The notes below the pieces were generated by a model. That model saw only the letters and a list, made by a program, of their open reading frames with translations. It ran no database searches and was not told the DNA's origin. Positions 1 through 10,674 of a DNA stretch of 64,000 nucleotides are shown in pieces. The stretch spans positions 1-64,000 of the forward strand of contig NZ_JAGWCB010000010.1 in the NCBI RefSeq assembly GCF_020387415.1, given 5' to 3'. The translations under genes were made by a program, and so were the position numbers. Within the stretch, counting starts at the first letter, position 1; the number at the start of each line of letters is the position of its first letter. This stretch comes from Ideonella benzenivorans. GTDB lineage: Bacteria; Pseudomonadota; Gammaproteobacteria; Burkholderiales; Burkholderiaceae_C.

Positions 1-127
1 GCACTTCGCCGTGCGCAAAGTTGATCAGGCTGATGATCCCGTACACCATCGTGTAGCCCAGCGCCACCAGAGCGTACATGCTCCCCAGCACCAAACCATT
101 GATGATCTGTTGAACGAAGATATCCAT
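1..127 (-). CDS. livH: Branched-chain amino acid ABC transporter permease, N-terminal fragment
   Basis: Only the first 42 codons lie in the window; the rest runs off the left edge. The visible protein begins MDIFVQQIINGLVLGSMYAL and continues into the start of the second membrane helix (GYTMVYGIISLINFAHGE). This is the characteristic opening of LivH, one of two inner-membrane permease subunits of the high-affinity leucine/isoleucine/valine importer. The ATG at 127 is the natural start. The gene follows rarA on the same strand, with a terminator-like hairpin between them, so it is probably transcribed separately. The family assignment is strong despite the truncation; substrate range cannot be judged. 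Confidence 0.85.
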   Translation of the reverse strand, partial: MDIFVQQIINGLVLGSMYALVALGYTMVYGIISLINFAHGEV

Positions 128-153
128 CTGCAGACTGCTCCTGCAACGTGTTC

Positions 154-172
154 AAAAAAGGGGCAGACCCCC
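154..172 (-). terminator. Rho-independent terminator after rarA
   Basis: Read on the minus strand, a GGGG/CCCC stem with a 5-nt loop is followed directly by six T residues. It sits between the end of rarA and the start of livH, which is where a terminator for rarA is expected. The stem is short, so strength is uncertain. Confidence 0.55.
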
Positions 173-236
173 GAAGCTGGCATGCCCGTCTGGAACGGGG
201 CATGCAAGTCGGGTGCCATGCCAGGGGAAACCGAGG

Positions 237-1640
237 TCAGTGGCCGGCCTCGGGCGGTGCCGATGGCGTGCCATCCGCCTGCCGGGCTTCCTCGTTGAGG
301 CGCCGCAGCTCGGCGAGCTTGTCGCCGATGCGCAGCTCCAGCCCCCGCGGCACCGGCTGGTAGAACGGCGGTGGCGCCAGGCCATCGGGCCAGTAGGACT
401 CGCCCGCAGCGAAGGCTCCGGGCTCGTCGTGCGCGTAGCGGTATGCGCGCCCATAGCCCAGATTCTTCATCAGCTTCGTGGGTGCATTGCGCAGGTGGAT
501 CGGGATCGGCCGGGTGCCGTCCTGGGCCACAAAGGCGCGGACCGCCTTCCAGGCGGTGTAGACGGCGTTGGACTTGGGTGCCACCGCCAGATAGACCACC
601 GCCTGGGCCAGGGTCAGCTCCCCTTCCGGGCTGCCCAGGCGCTCGTAGGTCTCGGCCGCGTCCAGTGCGATGCGCAGCGCCCGCGGGTCGGCATTGCCGA
701 TGTCCTCGCTGGCCATGCGCACCAGACGGCGGATGATGTAGCGTGGGTCCACGCCGCCGTCCAGCATGCGGGCCAGCCAGTACATGGCCGCATCCGGGTC
801 CGAGCCGCGCACCGACTTGTGCAGCGCGGAGATGGTGTCGTAGAACTGGTCGCCGCCCTTGTCATAACGGCGCAGCTGCTCACCCAGCGAGCGCTCGAGA
901 CTGGCTTCGTCCAGCGTGGTCACCGGCCCGGCCTGGGCCACCAGGTTCTCGTAGGCGTTGAGCAGCCGGCGGGCATCGCCATCGGCATAGCCGATCAGGC
1001 GCTCGGCCGCGGCCTCGGTCAACGGCGGGGCCTGCAGGGCCTCCTCGGCCCGGGCCAGCAGTTGCCGCTGCTCGGCCGGCTCCAGCGCCCGCAGCACATG
1101 CACGGTGGCTCGGGACAGCAGGGCCGAGTTGACCTCGAAGGACGGGTTCTCGGTGGTGGCGCCGATGAAGGTGAACAGGCCCGATTCGACATGGGGCAGG
1201 AAGGCGTCCTGCTGGGCCTTGTTGAAGCGGTGCACCTCGTCGACGAAGACGATGGTGCGCTGGCCGGCGGTGCGGGCACGCTCGGCCTCGACCACCGCTT
1301 CGCGGATGTCCTTGACCCCGGCCAGCACGGCCGAGAGCACGACGAAATGCGCCTTCACCGCCTGGGCCATCAGCCGCGCCAGCGTGGTCTTGCCCACGCC
1401 CGGCGGGCCCCAGAGGATCATCGAATGCAGCCGGCCCTGCTCAAAAGCCACCCGCAGCGGCTTGCCCGGGCCCAGCAGATGGGTCTGGCCGATCACCTCG
1501 TCGAGGTGGTGCGGCCGCAGGCGCTCGGCCAGCGGTGCGGCGGCATCGGGTGGGGCCAGCGCGGCCGCGTCGGGGGCGGCCAGTGGCTCGGCAGGCAGGT
1601 CAGAAGGACCGAACAGCGCGTCCTGGCGGCTCGTCGTCAT
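237..1640 (-). CDS. rarA: Replication-associated recombination protein A (RarA/MgsA), AAA+ ATPase
   Basis: RarA is a clamp-loader-like AAA+ ATPase that acts at stalled replication forks and has tetramer-forming C-terminal domains. The 467-aa product has the Walker A motif GPPGVGKTT near residue 82, a Walker B-type segment [13 protein letters not shown], a sensor segment [13 protein letters not shown], and the C-terminal MgsA region ([20 protein letters not shown]) typical of the family. The length is normal, with a proline/alanine-rich N-terminal stretch of about 30 residues before the conserved [16 protein letters not shown]. In many betaproteobacteria rarA lies beside lolA and ftsK, as here, although cheW intervenes in this window. 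No anomaly is visible. Confidence 0.95.
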   Translation of the reverse strand: MTTSRQDALFGPSDLPAEPLAAPDAAALAPPDAAAPLAERLRPHHLDEVIGQTHLLGPGKPLRVAFEQGRLHSMILWGPPGVGKTTLARLMAQAVKAHFVVLSAVLAGVKDIREAVVEAERARTAGQRTIVFVDEVHRFNKAQQDAFLPHVESGLFTFIGATTENPSFEVNSALLSRATVHVLRALEPAEQRQLLARAEEALQAPPLTEAAAERLIGYADGDARRLLNAYENLVAQAGPVTTLDEASLERSLGEQLRRYDKGGDQFYDTISALHKSVRGSDPDAAMYWLARMLDGGVDPRYIIRRLVRMASEDIGNADPRALRIALDAAETYERLGSPEGELTLAQAVVYLAVAPKSNAVYTAWKAVRAFVAQDGTRPIPIHLRNAPTKLMKNLGYGRAYRYAHDEPGAFAAGESYWPDGLAPPPFYQPVPRGLELRIGDKLAELRRLNEEARQADGTPSAPPEAGH

Positions 1641-1781
1641 CGTTCAATTGTCGCAGCCCTGCGCCACACCCGCCCGAAAAAGCCGGGGAGCGCGCCGCTT
1701 TTCAGCGCCTAGCGGGTCGGACGCTCACGCACACTGAGGGGTATCGCAGTGACAGACCGTCCGCAGCAGGAGTCTTTTTCG

Positions 1782-2321
1782 ATGAGCGCCACCGTCCAGA
1801 CCGAATCTTCCAGCATGGCCACCCCGGCAGGGAACGCGCCAATGACGGGTGCCCCGCGTGAGTACCTGTCGTTCAAGCTGGGCGCCGAGGAATACGGCAT
1901 TGACATCCTGAAGGTGCAGGAAATCCGCGGCTATGAGAACCCCACCCGCATCGCCAATGCCCCCCATTTCATCAAGGGCGTGGTGAACCTGCGCGGCGTG
2001 ATCGTGCCGATCATTGACATGCGCCTGCGCTTCGGCCTGCCCGACGCGCAGTACAACAGCTTCACCGTGGTCATCATCCTGAACGTCGCGCACCGCACGG
2101 TCGGCATGGTGGTCGACTCGGTCAGCGACGTGCTGGAACTGCCGGCCGAAACCATCAAGCCGGCACCGGAGTTCCATGGCGCGATCGACGCGGCCTACAT
2201 CACCGGCCTGGGCACGATCAAGAATGGCGACGTCGAGCGCATGCTGATCCTGATGGACATCGAACAGATGATGACCGCGCCCGACATGGGCCTGATGGAC
2301 AGCGACGCGCTCATGCACTGA
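1782..2321 (+). CDS. cheW: Chemotaxis scaffold protein CheW
   Basis: CheW couples methyl-accepting receptors to the CheA kinase. The 179-aa product has an N-terminal Ser/Thr/Ala-rich leader of about 25 residues, then one CheW domain: [21 protein letters not shown], the [13 protein letters not shown] strand pair, and a C-terminal [10 protein letters not shown] chose the ATG at 1782 because AGGAG lies 9 nt upstream; a GTG at 1749 in the same frame would add 11 residues. No cheA, receptor or flagellar gene is adjacent, so it is an orphan copy here. It converges on lolA, with only about 10 bp between the stop codons. Confidence 0.92.
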   Translation: MSATVQTESSSMATPAGNAPMTGAPREYLSFKLGAEEYGIDILKVQEIRGYENPTRIANAPHFIKGVVNLRGVIVPIIDMRLRFGLPDAQYNSFTVVIILNVAHRTVGMVVDSVSDVLELPAETIKPAPEFHGAIDAAYITGLGTIKNGDVERMLILMDIEQMMTAPDMGLMDSDALMH

Positions 2322-2331
2322 GCGCGCGGGT

Positions 2332-2973
2332 TCAGGGCGCCGAGATCTCGGCGCCCGCCGGCACGCTGAAATGGAAAGTGTCCACCGGCAGGCTGGGCAG
2401 GATCTGCAGTTCGGAGAACTGCAGCACCGAGCGCTGGCCAAAACTGTCGGCGATCTCCATCACCGCCAGCGTCCGCCCCTTGAAACCGACCCGCAGCGAC
2501 TGGATCGTGCCTTCCTTCTGGCGCGGCGTCGCCAGCACCCAGCTCAGGCCCTCGCTGTCGGGCTGATCCTTGAGGTCGAAATCCCGCTCGATGGCCTGCC
2601 CGGCCAGGATGGCCGCCGGCGTGTTGCCCAGCGCGTCGCCCAGCTTGCGCACCGTGACCTGGTTCAGGTCCGGGTCATGGAACCAGACCTTCTCGCCATC
2701 GCTGACGATGGTCTGGGCATAGGGCTTCTGGTAGACGAAGCGGAAGCGGTTCGGGCGCGAGAACTCGAAGCGACCGGAAGACACCTTGGTGCGGTTGCTG
2801 TTGGGCGCATGCACCGTCTGGGTGAAGCTGGCCCGGCCGGCCTTGGCCGAATGGACGAACGCGCGCAGCGCATCGGCGGCGCCGGCCGCCAGGGCGACCT
2901 CGCTCACGCCCAGACCCAGACACAGACCGAGGCCCAACAGGGCCCGGCGGGAAACAGAGTGATGTGAATTCAT
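2332..2973 (-). CDS. lolA: Outer-membrane lipoprotein carrier protein LolA
   Basis: LolA is the periplasmic chaperone that takes lipoproteins from LolCDE and delivers them to LolB. The 213-aa product has a signal peptide (RRALLGLGLCLGLGVSEVALA). The mature protein has the family's beta-barrel pattern, including ASFTQTVHAP, a SGRFEFSRPNRFRFVYQKPY strand pair, and DGEKVWFHDPDLNQVTVRKL. The ATG at 2973 gives the expected signal peptide, while in-frame codons further upstream run into ftsK. It sits 49 bp downstream of ftsK on the same strand; the ftsK-lolA-rarA neighbourhood is common in proteobacteria. A second, divergent LolA-family protein occurs at 55553 inside the polyene cluster; this copy is the housekeeping one. 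Confidence 0.93.
   Translation of the reverse strand: MNSHHSVSRRALLGLGLCLGLGVSEVALAAGAADALRAFVHSAKAGRASFTQTVHAPNSNRTKVSSGRFEFSRPNRFRFVYQKPYAQTIVSDGEKVWFHDPDLNQVTVRKLGDALGNTPAAILAGQAIERDFDLKDQPDSEGLSWVLATPRQKEGTIQSLRVGFKGRTLAVMEIADSFGQRSVLQFSELQILPSLPVDTFHFSVPAGAEISAP
2335..2356. repeat. Perfect 22-bp palindrome at the cheW/lolA convergent junction
   Basis: GGGCGCCGAGA is followed immediately by its exact reverse complement, giving an 11-bp stem with no spacer. It lies 14 nt past the cheW stop and inside the last seven codons of lolA. A hairpin between convergent genes suggests bidirectional termination or mRNA 3'-end protection, but neither strand has a T tract after it. Confidence 0.6.
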
Positions 2974-3022
2974 GGGGAGATGCCCGTCCAGGCGGGCCGA
3001 AACGGCAGCACGGCCGACCGCC

Positions 3023-5329
3023 TCACTCCTCGCGCGGGGGCAGGAGGATCTCGCGGTTGCCATTGCCAGCCATGGATGATACGAGCCCGGATTGCTCCAT
3101 TTGTTCCAGCAGACGGGCCGCCCGGTTGTAGCCGATGCGCAGATGGCGCTGCACCAGCGAGATGGAGGCCTTGCGGTGCTGCAGCACCACCGCCACCGCC
3201 TGGTCGTACATCGGGTCGGATTCGGCATCCGCTGCGCCACCGCTGCCACCGCCAGCCGCCTCGCCGTCCAGCGTGCCCCCTTCGAGAATGCCCTCGATGT
3301 AGTTGGGCTCGCCCTGGGCCTTCAGCGACTCCACCACCCGGTGCACCTCGTCATCCGAGACGAAGGCCCCGTGCACCCGCACCGGCAGGCCGGTGCCCGG
3401 CGCCAGGTAGAGCATGTCGCCCATGCCCAGCAGGGCCTCGGCCCCCATCTGGTCGAGGATGGTGCGGCTGTCGATCTTGCTGCTGACCTGGAAACTCATG
3501 CGGGTCGGAATGTTGGCCTTGATCAGGCCAGTGATCACGTCCACCGAGGGGCGCTGGGTGGCCAGCACCAGGTGGATGCCGGCCGCACGCGCCTTCTGCG
3601 CCAGGCGGGCGATCAGTTCTTCGATCTTCTTGCCCACCACCATCATCAGGTCGGCCAGTTCGTCGATGATGATGACGATGTAGGGCAGACGCTCCAACGG
3701 TTCCGGCTCTTCCGGGGTCAGGCTGAAGGGGTTGGGAATCAGTTCGCCGCGCGCCTTGGCCTCGTCGATCTTCTTGTTGAAGCCCGCCAGGTTGCGCACG
3801 CCCATCTTGCTCATGAGCTTGTAGCGGCGCTCCATCTCGCCCACGCACCAGTTGAGCGCGTTGCCGGCCTGCTTCATGTCGGTCACCACCGGGCACAGCA
3901 GGTGCGGGATGCCCTCGTAGACGCTCATTTCGAGCATCTTCGGATCGACCAGGATCATGCGCACGTCGCGCGCCTCGGCCTTGTAGAGCAGGCTGAGGAT
4001 CATGCCGTTGATGCCCACCGACTTGCCCGAGCCGGTGGTCCCGGCCACCAGGCAGTGCGGCATCTTGGCCAGGTCGGCCACCACCGGCGCGCCGATGATG
4101 TCCTTGCCCAGCGCCAGTGTCAGCATCGAGGCGGCGTCGTTGTAGACCTGCGAGCCCAGGATCTCGGCCAGGCGGATGGTCTGGCGCTTGGCATTGGGCA
4201 GCTCCAGCGCCATCAGGTTCTTGCCGGGGATCGTCTCCACCACCCGGATCGAGACCAGCGACAGCGAACGCGCCAGGTCCTTGGCCAGGTTGACGATCTG
4301 CGAGCCCTTCACGCCAGTGGCCGGCTCGATCTCGTAGCGGGTGATCACCGGCCCGGGCTGGGCCGCCACCACACGCACCTCGACGCCGAAGTCCGACAGC
4401 TTCTTCTCGATCAGCCGGCTGGTCATCTCCAGCGACTCAGGCGTCACGGTCTCCACCCGGCCGGGTGCCTTGTCCAGCAGGTCGATCTGCGGCAGCTTGG
4501 TGTTCACCAGCTCATGGAACAGCGGCTTCTGGCGTTCACGGTTCACCCGCTCGGACTTGGGCACCTCCAGCACCGGCGGCTCGATCACCAGCGGGGCCTG
4601 GATCTGTTGCTCGACCTCGCGCTCCGCGGCCACCTCCACCTCGGCCTCGCGCTCGCGCTGGGCGCGCTCGCCCAGGCGGATGTCCTCGGCCTGCTCGCGC
4701 AGCTGGTGGTGGTGTTCCCGCACGCCGTCGATCCAGCCGCCCAGGGTGTCGGCCAGTCGCAGCCAGGAGAAACCCAGCGCCATCGGCAGGCCCAGCACCA
4801 GCATCGCGATCCACAGCACGCCGGAGCCGCCAAAGCCCAGCCAGGTCATGGACCAGGGCCCCAGGGTGTAGCCCAGCGCACCGCCGGCATGCCCCGGCAG
4901 GCGGGTTTCCCAGCCGTAGACCCGGGTCCACTCCAGTGCGCAGCTGGCCATCATCAACAACAGCAGGCCCACGCTGCGGGTCACCCAGCGGTAGGCAGGT
5001 CGCTCGACGCGGCCTTCGCGCAGCAGCGTGGCCAGGCCGGCCAGCCAGGCCCGGGCGCCGGCCACCAGCAGCCACCAGGCGGAAAAGCCGAACAGCATCA
5101 GGCCGACATCCGCGAGCCAAGCGCCGGGCGCCCCGAGCCAGTTGTGCAACGGCGCCCCGCTGCCGGAGGTGGTGAACGCCGGGTCGCCCGCACTGCGGCT
5201 GGCCAGCGCCAGCGCGGCCAGCAGCCACAGCGCGCCGCCCAACAGCAGCCGCAGACGCAACAGGAAGCGGCCCGTCGCCGGGGGCGGACTGCCCTCCGGC
5301 GGGCTGCCCAGGGGTACGGCACGCCGCAT
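3023..5329 (-). CDS. ftsK: DNA translocase FtsK
   Basis: FtsK pumps chromosomal DNA through the closing septum and activates XerCD recombination at dif. The 768-aa product has four or so N-terminal membrane helices (residues about 25-200), a rather short charged linker, the alpha/beta motor domain with Walker [13 protein letters not shown] (around residue 430) and Walker [13 protein letters not shown], and a C-terminal winged-helix gamma domain ([17 protein letters not shown]) that reads KOPS sequences. The ATG at 5329 has AGGTG about 8 nt upstream; two in-frame TTG codons just before it are less likely starts. The linker is shorter than in E. coli FtsK, as is usual for betaproteobacteria. 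Confidence 0.96.
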   Translation of the reverse strand: MRRAVPLGSPPEGSPPPATGRFLLRLRLLLGGALWLLAALALASRSAGDPAFTTSGSGAPLHNWLGAPGAWLADVGLMLFGFSAWWLLVAGARAWLAGLATLLREGRVERPAYRWVTRSVGLLLLMMASCALEWTRVYGWETRLPGHAGGALGYTLGPWSMTWLGFGGSGVLWIAMLVLGLPMALGFSWLRLADTLGGWIDGVREHHHQLREQAEDIRLGERAQREREAEVEVAAEREVEQQIQAPLVIEPPVLEVPKSERVNRERQKPLFHELVNTKLPQIDLLDKAPGRVETVTPESLEMTSRLIEKKLSDFGVEVRVVAAQPGPVITRYEIEPATGVKGSQIVNLAKDLARSLSLVSIRVVETIPGKNLMALELPNAKRQTIRLAEILGSQVYNDAASMLTLALGKDIIGAPVVADLAKMPHCLVAGTTGSGKSVGINGMILSLLYKAEARDVRMILVDPKMLEMSVYEGIPHLLCPVVTDMKQAGNALNWCVGEMERRYKLMSKMGVRNLAGFNKKIDEAKARGELIPNPFSLTPEEPEPLERLPYIVIIIDELADLMMVVGKKIEELIARLAQKARAAGIHLVLATQRPSVDVITGLIKANIPTRMSFQVSSKIDSRTILDQMGAEALLGMGDMLYLAPGTGLPVRVHGAFVSDDEVHRVVESLKAQGEPNYIEGILEGGTLDGEAAGGGSGGAADAESDPMYDQAVAVVLQHRKASISLVQRHLRIGYNRAARLLEQMEQSGLVSSMAGNGNREILLPPREE

Positions 5330-5387
5330 CAACAACTCACCTCGCCGCGCACGAGGCGCACCGTCTCTCGATCAGACATTCAACTCC

Positions 5388-7156
<1,769 letters not shown>

Positions 7157-7177
7157 GCCGCACCGGCGCACTTTCGC

Positions 7178-7183
7178 TATAAT
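7178..7183 (+). promoter_or_regulatory. Candidate -10 element (TATAAT) for rpmB-rpmG
   Basis: A perfect TATAAT lies just after the trxB stop and about 180 nt before the rpmB start. No convincing -35 box stands at 16-18 bp upstream, so this is a likely rather than a proven promoter. It implies a leader RNA of about 170 nt. Confidence 0.5.
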
Positions 7184-7301
7184 CGCTGGTTTTCTTGCGA
7201 AGACCACGGACAGGAAGCGCGCTTCATCTCACGGGAGACGCGGCCTGCAGCCAGGGCACTCGGACAAGAATGGGTTACCGCCACCCTTTTGGCGAGGTGA
7301 G

Positions 7302-7344
7302 GCCAGGTGGCTGACAGGGTCCGCGGACCAGTCAAGTGCCTGGC
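7302..7344 (+). promoter_or_regulatory. rpmB leader: Structured leader hairpin upstream of rpmB
   Basis: GCCAGG (7302-7307) pairs with CCTGGC (7339-7344), TGAC (7312-7315) with GTCA (7331-7334), and GGTCC (7318-7322) with GGACC (7325-7329). This makes an interrupted 15-bp hairpin ending 20 nt before the rpmB start. The AGGAG ribosome-binding site at 7352-7356 follows and can itself sit in the loop of a small GACA/TGTC stem. Ribosomal protein operons are often autoregulated through such leaders; that role here is inference. Confidence 0.45.
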
Positions 7345-7364
7345 TGTATGACAGGAGTGTCCTC

Positions 7365-7598
7365 ATGGCACGCGTCTGCGAAGTCACGGGCAAGAAGCCC
7401 ATGGTCGGGAACAACGTTTCCCACGCCAACAACAAAACCAAGCGTCGGTTCCTGCCGAACCTGCAATACCGTCGTTTCTGGGTTGAGAGCGAAAACCGCT
7501 GGGTGCGCCTGCGCATCAGCAACGCCGCCCTGCGTCTGATCGACAAGAAGGGCATCGACGCCGTTCTGGCCGATCTGCGTGCCCGCGGTCAAGCCTAA
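7365..7598 (+). CDS. rpmB: 50S ribosomal protein L28
   Basis: L28 is a small basic protein of the large ribosomal subunit. The 77-aa product starts [20 protein letters not shown] and ends with [10 protein letters not shown], typical of bacterial L28. The first cysteine remains, but there is no second zinc-binding CxxC, so this is the zinc-independent type. An AGGAG sits 8 nt before the ATG. It is followed 23 bp later by rpmG, the usual pairing for cotranscription. Confidence 0.97.
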   Translation: MARVCEVTGKKPMVGNNVSHANNKTKRRFLPNLQYRRFWVESENRWVRLRISNAALRLIDKKGIDAVLADLRARGQA

Positions 7599-7621
7599 TC
7601 CACAGACAGAGGAGCGACACC

Positions 7622-7792
7622 ATGGCAAGCAAAGGCGGACGCGAGAAGATCAAGCTGGAATCCACTGCGGGGACCGGCCACTTCTACACCACGAACAAGA
7701 ACAAGAAGACCACGCCCGAAAAGCTGGAATTCATGAAGTTCGACCCGAAAGCACGCAAGCACGTGCTGTACAAGGAAGTGAAGCTGAAGTAA
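7622..7792 (+). CDS. rpmG: 50S ribosomal protein L33
   Basis: This 56-aa gene encodes L33. The product starts [20 protein letters not shown] and continues with [21 protein letters not shown] and a lysine-rich end. It has none of the CxxC pairs of zinc-containing L33, so it is the C-minus form. A GAGG-type ribosome-binding site precedes the ATG, and a strong rho-independent terminator follows about 20 nt after the stop, closing the rpmB-rpmG operon. Confidence 0.97.
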   Translation: MASKGGREKIKLESTAGTGHFYTTNKNKKTTPEKLEFMKFDPKARKHVLYKEVKLK

Positions 7793-7812
7793 TTCAGCCC
7801 CCTTCCCCTCAG

Positions 7813-7843
7813 AACCCGCCCTGCGTTGCACGGCGGGTTTTTT
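7813..7843 (+). terminator. Rho-independent terminator of rpmB-rpmG
   Basis: AACCCGCC pairs exactly with GGCGGGTT across an 11-nt loop, and the stem runs into a TTTTTT tract. It lies 20 nt after the rpmG stop. Confidence 0.9.
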
Positions 7844-7908
7844 CATGTCTGTGTGCGGCGCCCCTCTTCTCTGCTGCCGGGGCGGCGGGAACAGCGAACG
7901 ACAGGCAT

Positions 7909-7934
7909 GAAAAAGCCCGCACAAGGCGGGCTTT
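7909..7934 (-). terminator. Rho-independent terminator of the desaturase gene
   Basis: AAAGCCCGC and GCGGGCTTT form a 9-bp stem. On the minus strand the stem is followed by TTTTT, and it lies 22 nt beyond the stop of the desaturase at 7956. The symmetry may allow some plus-strand function too. Confidence 0.85.
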
Positions 7935-7955
7935 GCGGACGACATCGGAGAGACG

Positions 7956-9176
7956 TCAGGCGCGGGCGGAGCGCAGCTGCAGCGAAATCTCGCGCAGGGC
8001 CGCGACGCCACTGCCTTCGGCACGGTGGCACCAGTCCTGCAGATCCGCCACCAGCTGCTCGGCCGACACATTGGTGCGGGTCCACAGCTGACGCAGTTCC
8101 TCACGCATCGTGACCAGCTTCTGCAGCACCGGCGAGGTGGCCACGGCGCTGTCCACTTGCGGGCGCAGATCCGAGGGGATCTTGTCCGCATCACGGTGCA
8201 GCCAGCGTTGCGCGACACGCAGGTTGGTCCAGGCCGAATTGCCGCTGCCCTGGGCCTTCACCCGGGCCACTTCACCGGCACAGACGCGACGCATTTCCTT
8301 CGCGTAGTTGGCCATCACCTCGTAGCGGTTGGCGATGATGGCTTCCAACGTCTTGGCATCGGCCTCAGGCTTCAGCGGGCCCAGCTGCAGCTGCGGCGCG
8401 GTCTTGCGCACCTTGGCCCAGCCCAGCATCTCCATCGCGCGGATGTAGCCCCAGCCGATGTCGAATTCAAATGGCTTGACCGAGAACTTGGCCGAGGTCG
8501 GGTAGGTGTGGTGGTTGTTGTGCAACTCCTCGCCGCCGATGATGATGCCCCAGGGCGAGATGTTGGTCGAAGCGTCGGGCGCCTCGAAATTGCGGTAGCC
8601 CCAGTAGTGGCCCACGCCGTTGACCACACCAGCCGCCCAGAACGGGATCCACGCCATCTGGATGGCCCAGATGGTGATGCCGATCGCACCGAACAGGGTG
8701 ATGTTGATCAGGAACATGATCAGAATGCCCAGCGCGCTGTGCTTGGTGTAGACGTTGCGCTCCATCCAGTCATCGGGCGTGCCGTGGCCGTACTTGGTCA
8801 GCGTCTCATCCACCTTGGCTTCGGCGCGGTAGAGCTCGGCGCCCTGGCGCATCACCGTGCCCAGGCCGCGGGTGATCGGGCTGTGCGGGTCTTCCACCGT
8901 TTCGCACTTGGCGTGGTGCTTGCGGTGGATGGCCACCCATTCCTTGGTGACCATGCCCGTGGTCATCCACAGCCAGAAACGGAAGAAGTGGGAAGGAATG
9001 GGCCCCAGCTCCAGCGCACGGTGCGCCTGCGAGCGGTGCAGGAAGATGGTGACGCCGGCGATCGTGATGTGCGTCATCACCGCCGCGTACAACACGACCT
9101 GCCACCACGTGGCATGCGTGAGGCCGTTCGCAGCCCAATCCAGAACTGCAGAAAACACCATGTTCAGTTGATCCAT
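7956..9176 (-). CDS. Membrane acyl-CoA (delta-9-type) fatty acid desaturase
   Basis: This integral-membrane di-iron oxygenase should introduce a cis double bond into saturated acyl chains. The 406-aa product shows all three histidine clusters of the acyl-CoA desaturase family: HRSQAHR (about residues 47-53), HRKHHA (about 83-88) and HNNHHTYP (about 219-226), between hydrophobic pairs of helices. An unusually long soluble C-terminal part of about 150 residues, rich in helices and basic residues, follows the catalytic core. It is monocistronic, with a TATAAT on the minus strand about 42 nt upstream and a terminator downstream. Substrate chain and electron donor cannot be read from sequence. Confidence 0.9.
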   Translation of the reverse strand: MDQLNMVFSAVLDWAANGLTHATWWQVVLYAAVMTHITIAGVTIFLHRSQAHRALELGPIPSHFFRFWLWMTTGMVTKEWVAIHRKHHAKCETVEDPHSPITRGLGTVMRQGAELYRAEAKVDETLTKYGHGTPDDWMERNVYTKHSALGILIMFLINITLFGAIGITIWAIQMAWIPFWAAGVVNGVGHYWGYRNFEAPDASTNISPWGIIIGGEELHNNHHTYPTSAKFSVKPFEFDIGWGYIRAMEMLGWAKVRKTAPQLQLGPLKPEADAKTLEAIIANRYEVMANYAKEMRRVCAGEVARVKAQGSGNSAWTNLRVAQRWLHRDADKIPSDLRPQVDSAVATSPVLQKLVTMREELRQLWTRTNVSAEQLVADLQDWCHRAEGSGVAALREISLQLRSARA

Positions 9177-9217
9177 TGCCTACCTTGATGCGCCCGCCAT
9201 GTGCGGGACAACTCCCC

Positions 9218-9223
9218 ATTATA
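9218..9223 (-). promoter_or_regulatory. Candidate -10 element for the desaturase gene
   Basis: TATAAT on the minus strand, ending about 42 nt upstream of the desaturase ATG at 9176. No clear -35 box was found at the standard spacing. Confidence 0.4.
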
Positions 9224-9365
9224 GTGGATGAGACTTCGCGCATCCGTGGTATTGGACCGTGCCAGTCAGCCTATTTCGAGGCAACTTGGCGGCCAAACAC
9301 GTTTGTTCAAAGCCATTTCGACGACTTTTGCCGACATTCCCCATCTGTGGACGCGGCCTCGGGAT

Positions 9366-10625
9366 TCAAGCCCGGCGCTGCCAGGCCACAGCGAAGAAAC
9401 CATCGGTGGCATGGCGGTGCGGCCACAGGCGCAGCATGCCGTCACGGTCCAGCGCCGCGGCGTCGGCGACCTGGGCGACTCCCAACAGCTCGGCGGCCGG
9501 CAGCAGTTCGAAGTCGGGATGGGCGGCCGCAAAGGCCAGCGCCACCTCCTCGTTCTCGCGCCGCAACAGGCTGCAGGTGGCATAGACCAGGCGCCCGCCC
9601 GGCTTCACCAGCCGGGCCGCGCTGTCCAGGATGGCCGCTTGCTTGGCCGTCAGTTCCTCAATCGCCTTGGGCGACTGCCGCCATTTGAGGTCCGGGTTGC
9701 GCCGCAGCGTCCCCAGTCCCGAACAAGGGGCGTCCACCAGCACCCGGTCGATCTTGCCGGCCAGGCGCTTGATGCGCTCGTCACGCTCGTGCGCGATCTG
9801 GGCCGGATAGACGTTGGACAGGCCGCTGCGCGCCAGACGGGGCTTGAGCCCGTCGAGCCGGTAGCCGGAGACATCGAAGGCATACAGCCGGCCGGTGTTG
9901 CGCATGGCCGCGCCCAGCGCCAGCGTCTTGCCACCGGCGCCCGCACAGAAGTCGACCACCATCTCGCCCCGCTTGGCCCCCAGCATCAGGGCCAGCAACT
10001 GGCTGCCTTCGTCCTGGACCTCCACATCGCCGCGCAGGAAGAGCGGCAGCTTCTGCAGGGCCGGCTTGCCCTCCACCCGCAGGCCCCAGGGGGAATACGG
10101 CGTGGGCTCGGCCTCGATGCCGGCTTCCTTCAGCTCGGCCAGCACGGTCTCCCGCTTGGCCTTGAGCAGATTGACGCGCAGATCCAGCGGTGCCGGTTCT
10201 TCCATGGCCGCCACCAGGGCCGGGAATTCCTCGCCCAGTTCGGTCTTCAGCGCGCCTGCCAGCCAGTCGGGCAGATTGAACCGCACCTTCTCGGGCAGAC
10301 TGGCCGGGTCCACCTCGCGGACCTGCGTCAGCCACTGCTGCTCGTTGGAGCCCAGGGCCCCACGCAGAAAGGTCTCGCTGCCCTGCCAGGCCAGGATGGC
10401 CAGCCGGCGCTCCAGGGCGCCCGTGCCACTCTGGGCCAGATGGGCCCACAGCAGGCGACGGCGGAGCACCGCGTAGGCAGTCTCGGCCAGGCTGTGGCGT
10501 TCGCGCGGCCCCAGGTTGCGGTGCTTGCGGAAAAAGGCCGACACGATGGTGTCGGCCGGTTGGTCTAGTTTGAGCACCTGGCGCACGAGATCAGTGGCCA
10601 GGTCCAACAGGGCATTCGGGTGCAT
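9366..10625 (-). CDS. RsmB/NOP-family RNA (cytosine-5)-methyltransferase
   Basis: Members of this family methylate cytosine C5 in rRNA (C967 of 16S rRNA for RsmB). The 419-aa product has an N-terminal all-helical region, a SAM-binding Rossmann domain with DFCAGAGGKTLALGA (motif I), and the two catalytic cysteines in DAPCSGLGTLRRNPDLKW and YATCSLLRRENEEV. The ATG at 10625 starts the conserved part; further in-frame codons upstream would overlap purN and look uncoded. Because the N-terminal domain is not a clear NusB-like RsmB domain, the exact rRNA target is left open. It is downstream of purN on the same strand with a 49-bp gap, so the two are probably cotranscribed. Confidence 0.9.
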   Translation of the reverse strand: MHPNALLDLATDLVRQVLKLDQPADTIVSAFFRKHRNLGPRERHSLAETAYAVLRRRLLWAHLAQSGTGALERRLAILAWQGSETFLRGALGSNEQQWLTQVREVDPASLPEKVRFNLPDWLAGALKTELGEEFPALVAAMEEPAPLDLRVNLLKAKRETVLAELKEAGIEAEPTPYSPWGLRVEGKPALQKLPLFLRGDVEVQDEGSQLLALMLGAKRGEMVVDFCAGAGGKTLALGAAMRNTGRLYAFDVSGYRLDGLKPRLARSGLSNVYPAQIAHERDERIKRLAGKIDRVLVDAPCSGLGTLRRNPDLKWRQSPKAIEELTAKQAAILDSAARLVKPGGRLVYATCSLLRRENEEVALAFAAAHPDFELLPAAELLGVAQVADAAALDRDGMLRLWPHRHATDGFFAVAWQRRA

Positions 10626-10674
10626 GGGCTGGATTATCCCAGCCCGGCCCGAAAGGGGGCTGTGCGGGCGGCGC

